64,000 nt of DNA from Fibrobacter sp. (GTDB lineage Bacteria; Fibrobacterota; Chitinivibrionia; Chitinivibrionales; Chitinispirillaceae), in assembly GCA_012523595.1 (NCBI GenBank), contig JAAYIG010000164.1, positions 25,249 to 89,248 of the forward strand. Reading direction: 5' to 3'. How positions within the stretch are numbered: position 1 is the first letter of the stretch; each line of letters begins with the position of its first letter. Below are positions 1-9,263 of this stretch, piece after piece. Made by a program: the position numbers and the translations under genes. The notes below the pieces were generated by a model. It ran no database searches, was not told the origin of the DNA, and saw only the letters and a list, made by a program, of their open reading frames with translations.

Positions 1-521
1 ATCAATCCGGTAAACATCTCGAGGTTTTCATAAATCAACTCCAGATACCTTCCAAACCCCATCTGCATTACCGGAAGAGAAAACGGGGACATCACAACCC
101 CAAGAATGGGTACCTCATCGCCGGCTTCTGCTTTGAGGATTTCTATTGATTTGAGCACTCTGGTAAGGGAATGCTGCTGTGAGATCACCGGAACCGCCAG
201 ATCGTTAATCTGCCCGGGGTCCCTGATAAAAGGCTCTCCCGCATTTGCCGGTCCGTTTTCTCTGAAGATAACCTTCCCTCCCCAAGCCTCAAATTCTATT
301 GCCGAGTAATAAAAAGCGTATAGACAGTCGTGATGGAACCTGTTTCTCATGCGTAATTGTGCTTCAGCGACATTTTCCGCCCGCGAATAGTATTCCCTTA
401 TGGGCAAGCCCAATTCCCTGGCGCCATGCAGTGACAGCAATAACAGCAGTGGAATACGGTCAGGTTCCTGAAGCTCTATTGCGGAAGTGAACCTTTGCAT
501 CGATGTCATTTCGGGTTTCAT
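1..521 (-). CDS. Uroporphyrinogen-decarboxylase-family methyltransferase (partial)
   Basis: I translated this frame by hand; it is open from an ATG at 521 down to the window edge, so only the N-terminal 173 residues are present. It begins MKPEMTSMQRFTSAIELQEP and later contains the segment PILGVVMSPFSLPVMQMGF. Both are typical of the URO-D superfamily members that act as corrinoid methyltransferases (MtaA/MtbA/CmuA type) rather than as HemE. The gene starts 10 bases after the stop of the corrinoid protein on the same strand. That fits a two-gene operon in which this enzyme moves a methyl group to or from the cobalamin carried by its neighbour. The substrate cannot be told. The C-terminal metal-binding part lies outside the window. 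An in-frame TAG at 546-548 limits the upstream extension. Confidence 0.8.
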   Translation of the reverse strand, partial: MKPEMTSMQRFTSAIELQEPDRIPLLLLLSLHGARELGLPIREYYSRAENVAEAQLRMRNRFHHDCLYAFYYSAIEFEAWGGKVIFRENGPANAGEPFIRDPGQINDLAVPVISQQHSLTRVLKSIEILKAEAGDEVPILGVVMSPFSLPVMQMGFGRYLELIYENLEMFTGL

Positions 522-531
522 AAATCTGATC

Positions 532-1212
532 TCAACTGGATTCAGCTAAAAATTGTAAAACAATATCTATGGCATCTGATGCGGTCCGCCCCCCCATATC
601 CGCGCCTACTTCTTTCCATAGCTGTGGATCGAGCCGGAAAGGCGCACCACCCACTGCAATTTTTACCTCTTTTCCGGCTTTTATAAACCCCTGCTTGACA
701 TCCTTGACCCGGAGTGCGGATGGAAGCATAAGCACAGAGATCAGGAGCAGCCTTATGTCATCTTCCAGAGAGCGTTTTATCAGATCAGGAACCACCATAG
801 TCCCGTAATCACGGATCTTGTATCCGATTGAGTAGAGAAATGAATAAACAATCTGCTTTCCAAGCAGATGATAATCCTCAAGCGTAACAATGGCAATCTT
901 CGATTGAAATGAGATGTTACTGTGGTTTAAGGGGAAAAGCCTGCTGATTAATTCCTCGCATATACGCCCGCTCATATAGTACTGTGACAAGGCTATTTCA
1001 CCTTTTTCCCATTTCTTTCCAATCTCTTCCAGAACAGGAACGATAACCTCCTCAATGCTGCTTATCAGCCCGCTTTTCTGAGACGCTTCCTCGATTACCT
1101 CCCTTGCCCTGATCCTGTCAACGGCTAATAGGGCCTTTTGAAACCTTTCTGTAACAGAAATGTCCGTTGCCACATTTTTTCCTTTTTTAATGGAGCTGCG
1201 TGATAAAGCCAT
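532..1212 (-). CDS. Corrinoid (cobalamin-binding) methyltransfer protein
   Basis: This 226-residue protein has the two-part layout of MtaC/MtbC-type corrinoid proteins. A helical cap occupies roughly residues 20-100, followed by a Rossmann-like B12-binding domain. The lower-axial-ligand motif DxHxxG is present as DYHLLG at about residues 113-118, with His115 the predicted cobalt ligand. A GGAPFR loop near residue 190 matches the second B12-contact loop. It sits directly upstream of the URO-D-type methyltransferase at 1-521, so the pair probably forms a methyl-transfer module. No substrate-specific MtaB-like partner is visible, and it may lie beyond the left edge. Family assignment is firm; the methyl donor is unknown. 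Confidence 0.85.
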   Translation of the reverse strand: MALSRSSIKKGKNVATDISVTERFQKALLAVDRIRAREVIEEASQKSGLISSIEEVIVPVLEEIGKKWEKGEIALSQYYMSGRICEELISRLFPLNHSNISFQSKIAIVTLEDYHLLGKQIVYSFLYSIGYKIRDYGTMVVPDLIKRSLEDDIRLLLISVLMLPSALRVKDVKQGFIKAGKEVKIAVGGAPFRLDPQLWKEVGADMGGRTASDAIDIVLQFLAESS

Positions 1213-1264
1213 TTAAGAAGCTGCGAAAATTGTGCCAGACAGGTAATGATGCCCAGGGGCGACA

Positions 1265-1460
1265 AGTGTTCCTTACAAGCAACACCCTCACCTCCACGTC
1301 ATTTCTGCGAAAGCAGAAATCCAGGCGACTGATAGAGTATCATGTGGGGGTGCTGAGATGAATGAGAAGAGATGAAGACAGGAAACCGGATGCCTGTTTT
1401 CACAGGCATGACATCCTTGAGGTGACAGATGAATTTTACAAGCAATACATTTATCTTTAC
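1265..1460. repeat. Two copies of a dispersed hairpin-containing intergenic repeat (family R2)
   Basis: This gap holds two small inverted repeats, TTTCTGCGAAAGCAGAAAT and ATGCCTGTTTTCACAGGCAT. Each is flanked by variants of a conserved segment that includes AAGCAACACCCTCACCTCC. The same segment, in the opposite orientation, recurs at 22555-22758 and in weaker form at 7515-7550 and 26090-26155. It resembles the REP/MITE-like elements, of the general form cgaaagcagg-aatccag, that are scattered through many bacterial genomes. No gene is visible between 1213 and 1488. Confidence 0.6.
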
Positions 1461-1488
1461 ATCGCGCGAAAGCAGGAACCTGGTAAGC

Positions 1489-2643
1489 TTACTTATACCG
1501 GAACTTGCCTCTTACCTCTTTGACCATTGAACCCTGGGGCCTGTTCACTACATTCAGCAGTCTGTCAGTTACCTCAAGCCACAGGGTAAATGTTTTTATC
1601 TTCCTGCTGGCGGGGGTGATAAACAGAGAAATAGGATCTCCCATGCTGACAATGTCCATGAAATCATCACGGGAAACACCTTCGGTCTCCTCAGGATCGA
1701 GCTTGTAATACCAGCTGGTCCAGTGGTCTTCCGTCATGAGATTCCCCTCTATTGTCACCTCGGGATCTTTTCGACTTGTAAATGCGACAACGAAATAGGA
1801 TGTATTGCTTGTGTCAATTAATACCTCCTGAATGACATTGCCGGGATCATCAGGCCCGTAGAGTCTCAGAAACTTGTGCTTTTTCTCTGCGGGATCATAA
1901 TACTGCCGCCCCCTCCCCTCAACCATGTAAATTCCCACAGAATCGATTACAGGGTTTGTGTTTACAAAAACATCAGCTCCGGGAAGTCTCGAAAAGATGC
2001 TGTTGTAACGGACAGAATAATCACTCTGTATTGTGTGCCAGTTATCTACCTTTGCAAAAATTCTCAGTTGTACGGTCAGGTATTGAAGCATCTGGGGAAG
2101 AAACTCCATTATAGAGTCGTACTGGGAAGATATCTGCTTCAGAGCCGCTTCATCGGCTTTTTTAATCTGTGATGCCATCATTTCGACCATATTAAGCAGA
2201 TCGTTCTTCTTAAGTCTGGCAAACTCATCAGGGATCATCTTCCGGTACTTTTCAGGTAATAAAGAAAGCAGGTTCTCAGGAACAGACGGGCTCTCCCTTA
2301 TTATGTTCCGGGGTATGACCATATCGAAGGAGATACACGATGTATTTTCGGAGAAATAGCACTCAGAAGCACTGTATTCAAGCGGTCGTACATCGAGAGC
2401 TGTGTCGACACCTTGGTAGTTTTTCAGTACTTTGCAGGATATTTTCCAGGAGAGGTCTTCAGGCAGGACCTTCCGTCCGCTGAAAACAGCTCTGACATTG
2501 ACCGTGTCTCCAGGTGATGCTTCCGGAGGTTCATAAATGAAATCGATAAGACGGACTTTGTCCTCTTCGATCCTCTCGTATTTTGTCGGGAAAGTGGTAC
2601 ATCCCAGGAAAAGAAGCATAAGAATACTTATAAGTCTCAGCAT
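1489..2643 (-). CDS. Predicted lipoprotein, unknown function
   Basis: This 384-residue protein starts with a short hydrophobic signal ending in the lipobox LFLGC (Cys15), so it should be lipidated and anchored to a membrane. The rest is soluble and mixed alpha/beta. It has a beta-rich N-terminal half (the VNVRAVFSG region), a helical middle (around LLNMVEMMASQIKKADEAAL) and a beta-rich C-terminal half. I do not recognise a named family. It lies 15 bases downstream of the TonB-dependent receptor on the same strand and is probably co-transcribed with it. A role as an accessory surface lipoprotein of that receptor is plausible but unproven. Confidence 0.75.
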   Translation of the reverse strand: MLRLISILMLLFLGCTTFPTKYERIEEDKVRLIDFIYEPPEASPGDTVNVRAVFSGRKVLPEDLSWKISCKVLKNYQGVDTALDVRPLEYSASECYFSENTSCISFDMVIPRNIIRESPSVPENLLSLLPEKYRKMIPDEFARLKKNDLLNMVEMMASQIKKADEAALKQISSQYDSIMEFLPQMLQYLTVQLRIFAKVDNWHTIQSDYSVRYNSIFSRLPGADVFVNTNPVIDSVGIYMVEGRGRQYYDPAEKKHKFLRLYGPDDPGNVIQEVLIDTSNTSYFVVAFTSRKDPEVTIEGNLMTEDHWTSWYYKLDPEETEGVSRDDFMDIVSMGDPISLFITPASRKIKTFTLWLEVTDRLLNVVNRPQGSMVKEVRGKFRYK

Positions 2644-2658
2644 ATTGATTTTTCTCCC

Positions 2659-5436
2659 TTAAAATTCGGCTTTTACTCCGGCTGACAGCATGGGAAACAT
2701 GCTGAATGTCATTTTTTCCGTATAATCGTAGTTGTAAAACTCCATCTCCGGACTCTTGTATAGAAACCAGCTGATATTCTGAAGATCGATATAAAAAGAG
2801 TACATCCATTTATCAAACACCAGTTTTTTGTCAAGCCTGATGTCAAGCTGGAAGAAAGGATTTACACGGGAGGAGTTTGTCTCTCCATACTCAGGGAAAA
2901 AATAGTTGCTGTTTTCACTTTCGATAACCCCGATAATGGGGGTAGTCGGATCACCGCTGACAAACCGCATACGGAAACCGAGATCGAATTCTCTTTTTAA
3001 ATGCCAGCTCCCAAGCATCTGCAGGTTATGGGTCTGATCTTTTCCATACAGTACCCACTTTTTTTCAGACCGATCATAACGTTCGCTTCTGGAGAGAGTA
3101 TAGGCGATCCAACCGAAAAACCTCTCGTTTTGTAAATGCCTGAGCATCAGTTCCATACCGTACATCCGGCCTCTGCCGTTACTGTACCAGAGCCTCTCAG
3201 ACTTTGCGATTTCGGCTCCTTCCGCCATCCTTGGAATGTCCCACTGATTATTGAAATAAAACTGCAGATCCGAGTTGATAAGATCTGTTATCTTCCACTC
3301 ATGTCCGGCAACATAGTGTGCAGCTTTGGTTGCCGGCATTGATGGGACACCCCATTTCTGGTGTATTACCTGACCCATGGGCTGGGGGGTCTGGCTGTAG
3401 TTGCCGATTGCGGCTTTGAAAGTGTGATTTTTTAATGCCTCATACCTGGCATTCAGACGCACTGAGGGCTCACCGCTGTAACCCCTGCTGTTGTTAAATC
3501 CCTGATAACTCCAGAATTCAGGCACAATCGATCCGTCATATATAAGCTCCGGGAAATAATCATAACGGATTCCCGGAATGATAAGCAGTTCATCGATGGG
3601 TTTCCATTCGAGATTAAGGTATGCCCCAACTACTCCGAAATGCCAGTTTTCATTGGAATCTCTCTGAAACAGACCATTGGCAGAGGGAATGACAAGTTCC
3701 ATGTCATAGGAGATATTTTGAATGTCTGCTCCAATGTTTAAAGCACAGTGCCGGTTGAATGTATAAGTCAATTGATCCCTGAAATAGCTGGTCAACATAT
3801 CTGCATCCTGACGCATGATACCGAAAACTGAGACTCTCTGAATGCCGTAACTGAGGCTGTATCGGAAAGAATTTTTCCACTTATTGTCAGGTGTCCAGTC
3901 CCAGCCCAGGATTCCGGTATGAAAAGAAAGATTCATCCCAAGTCTGTCCCTGGCCTCGGAAACCTCCTCTGAGCCGATCCGCAAATCAGGGTAGATTATT
4001 CCCATGCTGTCACGGTAGCCGAAAAGAGTGAAAGAGAGTTTGTGGTTTGACGGCAAACCGGCATCCGCTCTTAACAGGTAATCCCAGTAAAAAGGTGAGA
4101 GTGTTGCCGGAAACTGGTCCTCTGCCATCTTCGCGGCCAGACCCAGAATCTCACCAATAAAGCTGCGACGGCCTGAAAGAAGCACTTTTACATTCTCGTT
4201 TACCGGACCTTCTACCAGAAATGACCCGTCGACATTACTGACATCCACCTGTGCATGAAATCTGTCGGATTTTGCCGCTCTGCCGTTTATCTCTATTACT
4301 CCCCCTATTGCTCCTCCGTACCGTGTCCCGAATCCGCCCGGATAAAAATCGATCGATTCAAGAGCTTCGGAATTGTAAATAGATTTGAGACCTCCAAAAT
4401 GATAGAGTGAAAGCAGCTGCACTCCGTCAAGGAAAAACCGTGAATCCCATGATGGCGCCCCCCGGACTATGATATCACCGGATCCAAAAGAGGGCCTCGC
4501 CACCCCGGGCATCGCCTGTACAACCCTGATCGCATCACCTCCAAGTCCGGGTATCCTGCGGACCTCCTGAATTGACATCTGACGCCTGCTGATCTCTTTT
4601 TCCTCTATCTGCCCATATACCACTATCTCATAGTCGGAATAGGAATGGCGCTCGATGAAATAATTTGCAGAAAGCTCCTCATTTTTTGTTATTGTCTCCT
4701 TTGTTCCGGAGGAACTGTATCCTGAGGCAATAACCGAAACTTCTACAGTACCGGCAGGAAGACTGTAAAAACGGAAAACACCCTGAGAGTCAGATTCAGT
4801 TACAAGCTTGCCTTCCTCCAGCCGCTGCCCGGGTATTGATGCAATCTTTTTTATATACTCTCTGAAGGGAAGAGGAAGAGTTTTGTCTGAAAGAGTATCA
4901 TTGAAAGTCAGAACCACCATGGCATCGGCAACAGGGGCGCGGGTGCCCTTTTCAAGTATCTTTCCCAGGAAATTGACGGTTTCAGGAATCGAGTCTACAG
5001 CTTCCTGAAGACTGAAGCGGTACTCGTATTGGAGAAGCACAGCGACACTGTCTCCATCGGCGGTTGCAGGAGTAAATTTGAAAAGCCTGCATGCCGCTGC
5101 CGCGCTGCTGTCAAGCTGTGGATCCAATCCTCTTAACACAGTTACACTGTCGACACCACCGGTTTCGTTTACCAGCAGTTCAAGCAAAACAGCCCCCTCG
5201 ATCCCCTTTTTCACCAGTTCAGCAGGGTAATCCGCCTCTATAAATGTCAAAAGCTCAGGCATTTTCTCGATCGGGGGAAGGGAATCCTCCTCTGTTTCAG
5301 CCACTGGCTCTGTATCGGCATCGGCATCAATTTCCAGTAAAATCTCTTCAGGTTCCTCAGTGATTGTGCCTGAAGGTTTTTCCTGGCCCTGAGTACTCAG
5401 GCAGAAAAGAAGAAAGATGAGGGGTAATTTTATCAT
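2659..5436 (-). CDS. TonB-dependent outer-membrane receptor with fused TonB C-terminal-like and carboxypeptidase-regulatory domains
   Basis: This 925-residue protein begins with a signal peptide (about residues 1-17). A TonB C-terminal-like fold follows at about 60-145 (YPAELVKKGIEGAVLLELLV, later FKFTPATADG). Next come a carboxypeptidase-regulatory-like beta-sandwich at about 155-250 (GVFRFYSLPAGTVEVSV) and a receptor plug at about 275-375 (VRGAPSWDSRFFLDGVQLL, GFGTRYGGAIGGVIEI). The remainder is a long beta-barrel ending in a terminal Phe. The family imports large substrates such as siderophores or glycans across the outer membrane, using energy from TonB. Finding the energy-transducer domain in the same polypeptide, on the periplasmic side, is unusual. 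The substrate is unknown; the nearby polysaccharide-degrading genes make a glycan possible. Confidence 0.9.
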   Translation of the reverse strand: MIKLPLIFLLFCLSTQGQEKPSGTITEEPEEILLEIDADADTEPVAETEEDSLPPIEKMPELLTFIEADYPAELVKKGIEGAVLLELLVNETGGVDSVTVLRGLDPQLDSSAAAACRLFKFTPATADGDSVAVLLQYEYRFSLQEAVDSIPETVNFLGKILEKGTRAPVADAMVVLTFNDTLSDKTLPLPFREYIKKIASIPGQRLEEGKLVTESDSQGVFRFYSLPAGTVEVSVIASGYSSSGTKETITKNEELSANYFIERHSYSDYEIVVYGQIEEKEISRRQMSIQEVRRIPGLGGDAIRVVQAMPGVARPSFGSGDIIVRGAPSWDSRFFLDGVQLLSLYHFGGLKSIYNSEALESIDFYPGGFGTRYGGAIGGVIEINGRAAKSDRFHAQVDVSNVDGSFLVEGPVNENVKVLLSGRRSFIGEILGLAAKMAEDQFPATLSPFYWDYLLRADAGLPSNHKLSFTLFGYRDSMGIIYPDLRIGSEEVSEARDRLGMNLSFHTGILGWDWTPDNKWKNSFRYSLSYGIQRVSVFGIMRQDADMLTSYFRDQLTYTFNRHCALNIGADIQNISYDMELVIPSANGLFQRDSNENWHFGVVGAYLNLEWKPIDELLIIPGIRYDYFPELIYDGSIVPEFWSYQGFNNSRGYSGEPSVRLNARYEALKNHTFKAAIGNYSQTPQPMGQVIHQKWGVPSMPATKAAHYVAGHEWKITDLINSDLQFYFNNQWDIPRMAEGAEIAKSERLWYSNGRGRMYGMELMLRHLQNERFFGWIAYTLSRSERYDRSEKKWVLYGKDQTHNLQMLGSWHLKREFDLGFRMRFVSGDPTTPIIGVIESENSNYFFPEYGETNSSRVNPFFQLDIRLDKKLVFDKWMYSFYIDLQNISWFLYKSPEMEFYNYDYTEKMTFSMFPMLSAGVKAEF

Positions 5437-5752
5437 TTTTTTACCTTTGATTAATCTGGTTTAATTTAAAGATGTATTATCTCATTTTATTAACCTGATT
5501 AAGAAAACAATTTCTTGTTTTAATTGGGGAAGTTACAGTTTGTAACGGAATTACCCGGGTGGAAAACGCAGGAAATTCTGGTACAGAACTAAATATACGT
5601 TTGAGCAACAGCGGGAGAAGAGGCAAACGTATGTGATTTCCATTTCGGCTGAATGGGGAAATATATAAATGACATAATAGAAAAGACTTCCTGTCTGAAA
5701 GTTACACCTGCACGTTTACCGGAAATTATTTTAAAGACTTATCAAAATTTGC
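5437..5752. other. Intergenic region between the receptor operon and tRNA-Ser
   Basis: This AT-rich 316-base stretch separates the minus-strand receptor operon from the plus-strand tRNA. It must hold the receptor promoter, but I cannot place a convincing -35/-10 pair. A 97-codon open frame starts at 5653, but it runs straight through the tRNA and has no family resemblance, so I do not call it a gene. Confidence 0.5.
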
Positions 5753-5842
<90 letters not shown>

Positions 5843-5844
5843 TA

Positions 5845-5884
5845 AAATACCCCGACCTGATTTCTGTTCAGGCCGGGGTATTTC
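5845..5884 (+). terminator. Rho-independent terminator after tRNA-Ser
   Basis: The arms AAATACCCCGACCTGA and TCAGGCCGGGGTATTT form a 16-bp stem with one mismatch and a 7-base loop. The stem is flanked by A-rich sequence on the left and TTTC on the right. It begins only 3 bases after the tRNA CCA end. Confidence 0.85.
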
Positions 5885-6001
5885 ATTTCTGTATAATGAG
5901 TTGTTCCCCAGAGGTAAACACTTTCTTCCTTATAACTAACAAATAAGCCCCAATAATCAATATATTATCAATAATATCGTGCACACTAAAAAGGGGCAGT
6001 T

Positions 6002-7489
6002 ATGATTACCAGGGTTATACCATTCCTTCTTTTATCACTCTGTATAAGCGTAAATGGTCAGAATATCTTTCCGGACTGCAGGTTTCATTTCGGTACTGAT
6101 TGGGAAAAGGCCAGAAACAACAATGCTCTGATGCAGCAGGTTGATTATCTTACCGGGCCCTGGATTGGCACCTCTGAGACATTTAATATAGGAGAATACT
6201 ATGAGGTGTGCCGTAACAACAACAAGGTGCCGGTAAACCACACATATATCATCGCATTTGCCGCCCGCCGCGACATGGGCCTTCAGGACTGCAACGTTGA
6301 TGAAAACAACAATCTCTGCCGCAGAGGCGCAAAGTATATCCGGCAGAACAGGGCAAAGATTCTCAATATCTACGCTGATTTTGCCCGGGGAGTCAATAAC
6401 ATAATGGGAAATAAGCCGAGTGTATGGCTGATGGAAGCAGACTTTACGCAGTATACTCTGGACATGCAGGAGGGAGGAGGTCTGAGCTATCAGGAAGCCG
6501 GTCAACTGATGAAAGATATGATCTCCACCATAAAGTCAAACTGCCCCTCAGCTTACTTTTCGATCGATATCTCTCCATGGCGTGATACAACATGGCAGAA
6601 GAACTGGTATGGGGCTCTTGGAATGGATCAGTTTTCCTTTATCCATACATCGGGTGGAAGCAGCAGAGGGGATACAGAATTTATAAGTGATTCCTGGTCA
6701 CCAAGCCTTCCCAAGTGGGCATGGACATACAGGACTTTCAGAAAACCAATCTTTGCAGATGCAGGTTACGGGGTTGGAGGGGCCGGAACAGGGCACGATT
6801 CGCGCTGGGATGATATAAACAATCTGCGGAATCGCATTAATGACGGGGTTCTTGGACTGGCACAGGTAAACCCGGCCTCAAACTGGGCAAACACAATCTC
6901 TTCTTTACGTTCTCAGCTCCCCAAACCTTCATCCTGTTCTGATCAACCCTGCACACCCTCCTCCATTACGCCTCATATTCAGATAAACTCAGAGGCCTGG
7001 CAGCAGACAGCTGAAAAGTCAGTAAATGCCGGTTCTTCAGTAAAATTCGGTCCACATCCCACAAGCGGCGGATCATGGAGCTGGAGCGGACCCGGTGGCT
7101 TCAGCGCATCAACCAGAGAAGTAAGCTTGACAAATATCAGAGTTGATCAGGGTGGTGAATATACAGCAACCTATACCAATGATCAGGGATGCAAGAGTAC
7201 GCAGAAGTTTAAACTGACTGTGAATCCGGTGGTTTCCGCAAATATTCCTGAGGGGAAAGCCGGTTTCAGTGTATCTATCAATAATAACATTCTGAGAACA
7301 ACCGGTAATGCAGGAATCAATCTTATGGTTTCACTTTACACCCTGAAAGGGGAACTCGTTTTCAGAAAAAATCTTACTGGTCAGGCTGTTTTGCCTCTGG
7401 CTTCGGAACTGATAGGTGGAAGTTATCTTCTGGAGGTAAAGAAGGCCGGAAGAGTAGTTTTGAAAAACAGGGTGTTGCTTGCGGATTGA
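6002..7489 (+). CDS. Secreted glycoside-hydrolase-like protein with Ig-like domain and T9SS-like tail
   Basis: This 495-residue protein has a signal peptide (about 1-19, ending VNGQ). A roughly 290-residue catalytic-looking domain follows with TIM-barrel-style segments (FHFGTDWEKAR, WLMEADFTQYT, FSIDISPWRD, PIFADAGYG). Next is a linker with CSDQPC, then an Ig-like domain at about 325-405 of the kind common in rumen cellulases (SWSWSGPGGFSASTREVSL). It ends with an 80-residue Por-secretion-like tail (VSLYTLKGELV, GGSYLLEVKKAGRVVLKNRV). Acidic residues that could serve in catalysis are present (Glu and Asp in LMEADF, Asp in SIDISPW), but I cannot assign a GH family with confidence. The Ig-like domain and tail indicate an exported, probably surface-held protein acting on plant polysaccharide. 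Confidence 0.75.
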   Translation: MITRVIPFLLLSLCISVNGQNIFPDCRFHFGTDWEKARNNNALMQQVDYLTGPWIGTSETFNIGEYYEVCRNNNKVPVNHTYIIAFAARRDMGLQDCNVDENNNLCRRGAKYIRQNRAKILNIYADFARGVNNIMGNKPSVWLMEADFTQYTLDMQEGGGLSYQEAGQLMKDMISTIKSNCPSAYFSIDISPWRDTTWQKNWYGALGMDQFSFIHTSGGSSRGDTEFISDSWSPSLPKWAWTYRTFRKPIFADAGYGVGGAGTGHDSRWDDINNLRNRINDGVLGLAQVNPASNWANTISSLRSQLPKPSSCSDQPCTPSSITPHIQINSEAWQQTAEKSVNAGSSVKFGPHPTSGGSWSWSGPGGFSASTREVSLTNIRVDQGGEYTATYTNDQGCKSTQKFKLTVNPVVSANIPEGKAGFSVSINNNILRTTGNAGINLMVSLYTLKGELVFRKNLTGQAVLPLASELIGGSYLLEVKKAGRVVLKNRVLLAD

Positions 7490-7574
7490 TTTCATCACAA
7501 GCTGCACTTTTCCCTCAACTTTATTTCTGCGAAAGCAGGAATCCGGAAATCATCCCAACCGCGTTGCCGGCAGA

Positions 7575-7606
7575 AGTGCTCACCGAACACAGTTGAAGTG
7601 AGCACT
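7575..7606. terminator. Hairpin between convergent genes, possible terminator
   Basis: The perfect 9-bp inverted repeat AGTGCTCAC/GTGAGCACT has a 14-base loop. It lies between the convergent genes ending at 7489 (+) and 7628 (-). It lacks a clear U-tract, so termination is only inferred from position. Confidence 0.4.
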
Positions 7607-7627
7607 CATCACAAAACTTAATATTTA

Positions 7628-8497
7628 TCATTTGGTGCTGCGGCTGATATTTGATAAAAGCAAATACGAACAGAGCATCGATACGAGTGCGAATACAGGG
7701 ATTATAAATACTGCAGGTATGATATTATACCCCTGAAGTCCCATCGCTATGATTTTTGCAACAAGTGCTGACATCAGTAGTGAGAGGAAAATCAGATATA
7801 CTGGCCCGATGAGAAACCCCCATGGTCTTCTGCGAATCAATAGAATTCCGGATACTGCTGCTAATGGCAACAGCAGACCTAAATCGAAGCCCTGGACAAT
7901 GAGGGTCGTATAGTGATCGAGAGATGAGGGGTATATGCTGCCATCGAGCAGTGGTGGTACTACAATGCTCAGCCAGAGCAGTGCAATTACAATTGCATTG
8001 AAAATGAGAAATCCACCGGCAAATTTTACAGGTGCACCCGGGCGGAATGATGCGGGCAGATTGTCCACTCCAATTGAAATAAGGGATAACGATAAAGCAA
8101 AAAATGAAGTGCCCAGAAGAAATGCGTACACCAGAAAAAACGGATTAAATGCAGCCATCGCAATATAAAACATATATGTCACCAGAAAATATCCCAGAAC
8201 GCCGGAGAGCACAAAACGGGCTCTTAATGAACCTTTGAGAGTAATAAGAAGCGAAACTATCAATAAAGGTACGGCGATAAAGAGAGTAACATAGTCCTGT
8301 GCAATACCCTGAGGTACCAGTTCTGCGGACATGTTCTGGTATATACCTTTACCATAGATTTTTACAACTTTGCCATGGATAGATGTGAAATCATGCGGGC
8401 CGGGTCCTCCCGAAGAGAATATCCCTGTCGACGCAGCAATAATGGCCGCTATAGCGATACATAAAACAAGAATCGATAGTATAGTGTTTCTTTGCAT
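7628..8497 (-). CDS. Integral membrane protein, unknown function
   Basis: This 289-residue protein is almost wholly hydrophobic. One N-terminal helix (about residues 7-27) is followed by a periplasmic-type loop (about 30-65, rich in Gly, His and Lys). About seven further membrane spans follow. A short positively charged loop, IRRRPWG, lies near residue 225, and the C-terminus is SNISRSTK. No transport, enzyme or regulatory motif is visible. It stands alone on the minus strand between two secreted polysaccharidase genes on the other strand, so the context gives no clue. Confidence 0.75.
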   Translation of the reverse strand: MQRNTILSILVLCIAIAAIIAASTGIFSSGGPGPHDFTSIHGKVVKIYGKGIYQNMSAELVPQGIAQDYVTLFIAVPLLIVSLLITLKGSLRARFVLSGVLGYFLVTYMFYIAMAAFNPFFLVYAFLLGTSFFALSLSLISIGVDNLPASFRPGAPVKFAGGFLIFNAIVIALLWLSIVVPPLLDGSIYPSSLDHYTTLIVQGFDLGLLLPLAAVSGILLIRRRPWGFLIGPVYLIFLSLLMSALVAKIIAMGLQGYNIIPAVFIIPVFALVSMLCSYLLLSNISRSTK

Positions 8498-8684
8498 CTG
8501 TCCTTCCTGTTATTTACAGATTAGGAGTTGATTTGTATAAAATAAATTATGTGCTGCGCTGAAATTAGAAGCAGCGGTAACGCCTGCGGCTGCTAATGTA
8601 TGCAAACCGGAGATTTGACATAATATAAGTGCATTATTGGGGTGGCGTCTTTATTGTAATATTCCGAAATCTCTCTGCAGTTGT

Positions 8685-9260
8685 TTAATCAACTGGTTCT
8701 AATTTTTCCATCTCTTTTTTAGCGGTAGATTCATCAACCTGAACCATTTCAGCTTTGTTAATCATTCCGCCTTTTACATAAACCGAAACTGCTGTCATAA
8801 TAATATCATTCTGAACCCTTTGAGGGAAAATACTGGTAAGTAATAAATTTTCTGGGCTCATTGCTAATGTATCCTGTTGTTGAACAGATGTTGAAACTTG
8901 GTGGTGGTTCGCAGAAAAAATGGTTACTTGTCCAGGAGGTATTGAAAAATGTAAACATTTCATTATTGTTTGTAATTTTGATTGAATCACCAGAAAAGAG
9001 TATCTTCAATGGAAAAGTAAGCGATTTCAACATTGTTGTTTTCAATTTTCAAACTATCCAGGGTGATTTTTAAATGATTACTGTCTTGAACTCCTGAGAA
9101 ACTGCCGGATGTTCGAGTCTTCGCATAAATCCATATATCACCTGCAATAAAAGCGTTGGAAATATTTACTGAACAGCAGAGCTTTAAATAGCATTGTATC
9201 GATTTGCTCCTTGGTGAATAGAACGGTGAAGTCTATACAAATATCTATTAATTTTCAGAA
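8685..9260 (-). pseudogene. Decayed gene with several frameshifts
   Basis: The minus strand carries coding-like peptide segments that fall in different frames but read in order. One is KLIDICIDFTVLFTKEQIDT (about 9250-9190). The next is GDIWIYAKTRTSGSFSGVQD (about 9140-9080), which continues to a TGA at 8987. After that come SGDSIKITNNNEMFTF (about 8990-8945) and finally a frame ending VQVDESTAKKEMEKLEPVD at 8685. At least two or three frameshifts separate them, and no single frame has a proper start. I cannot name the parent family. The 101-residue open frame at 8685-8990 is best read as the tail of this remnant. Confidence 0.5.
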
Positions 9261-9263
9261 AAA

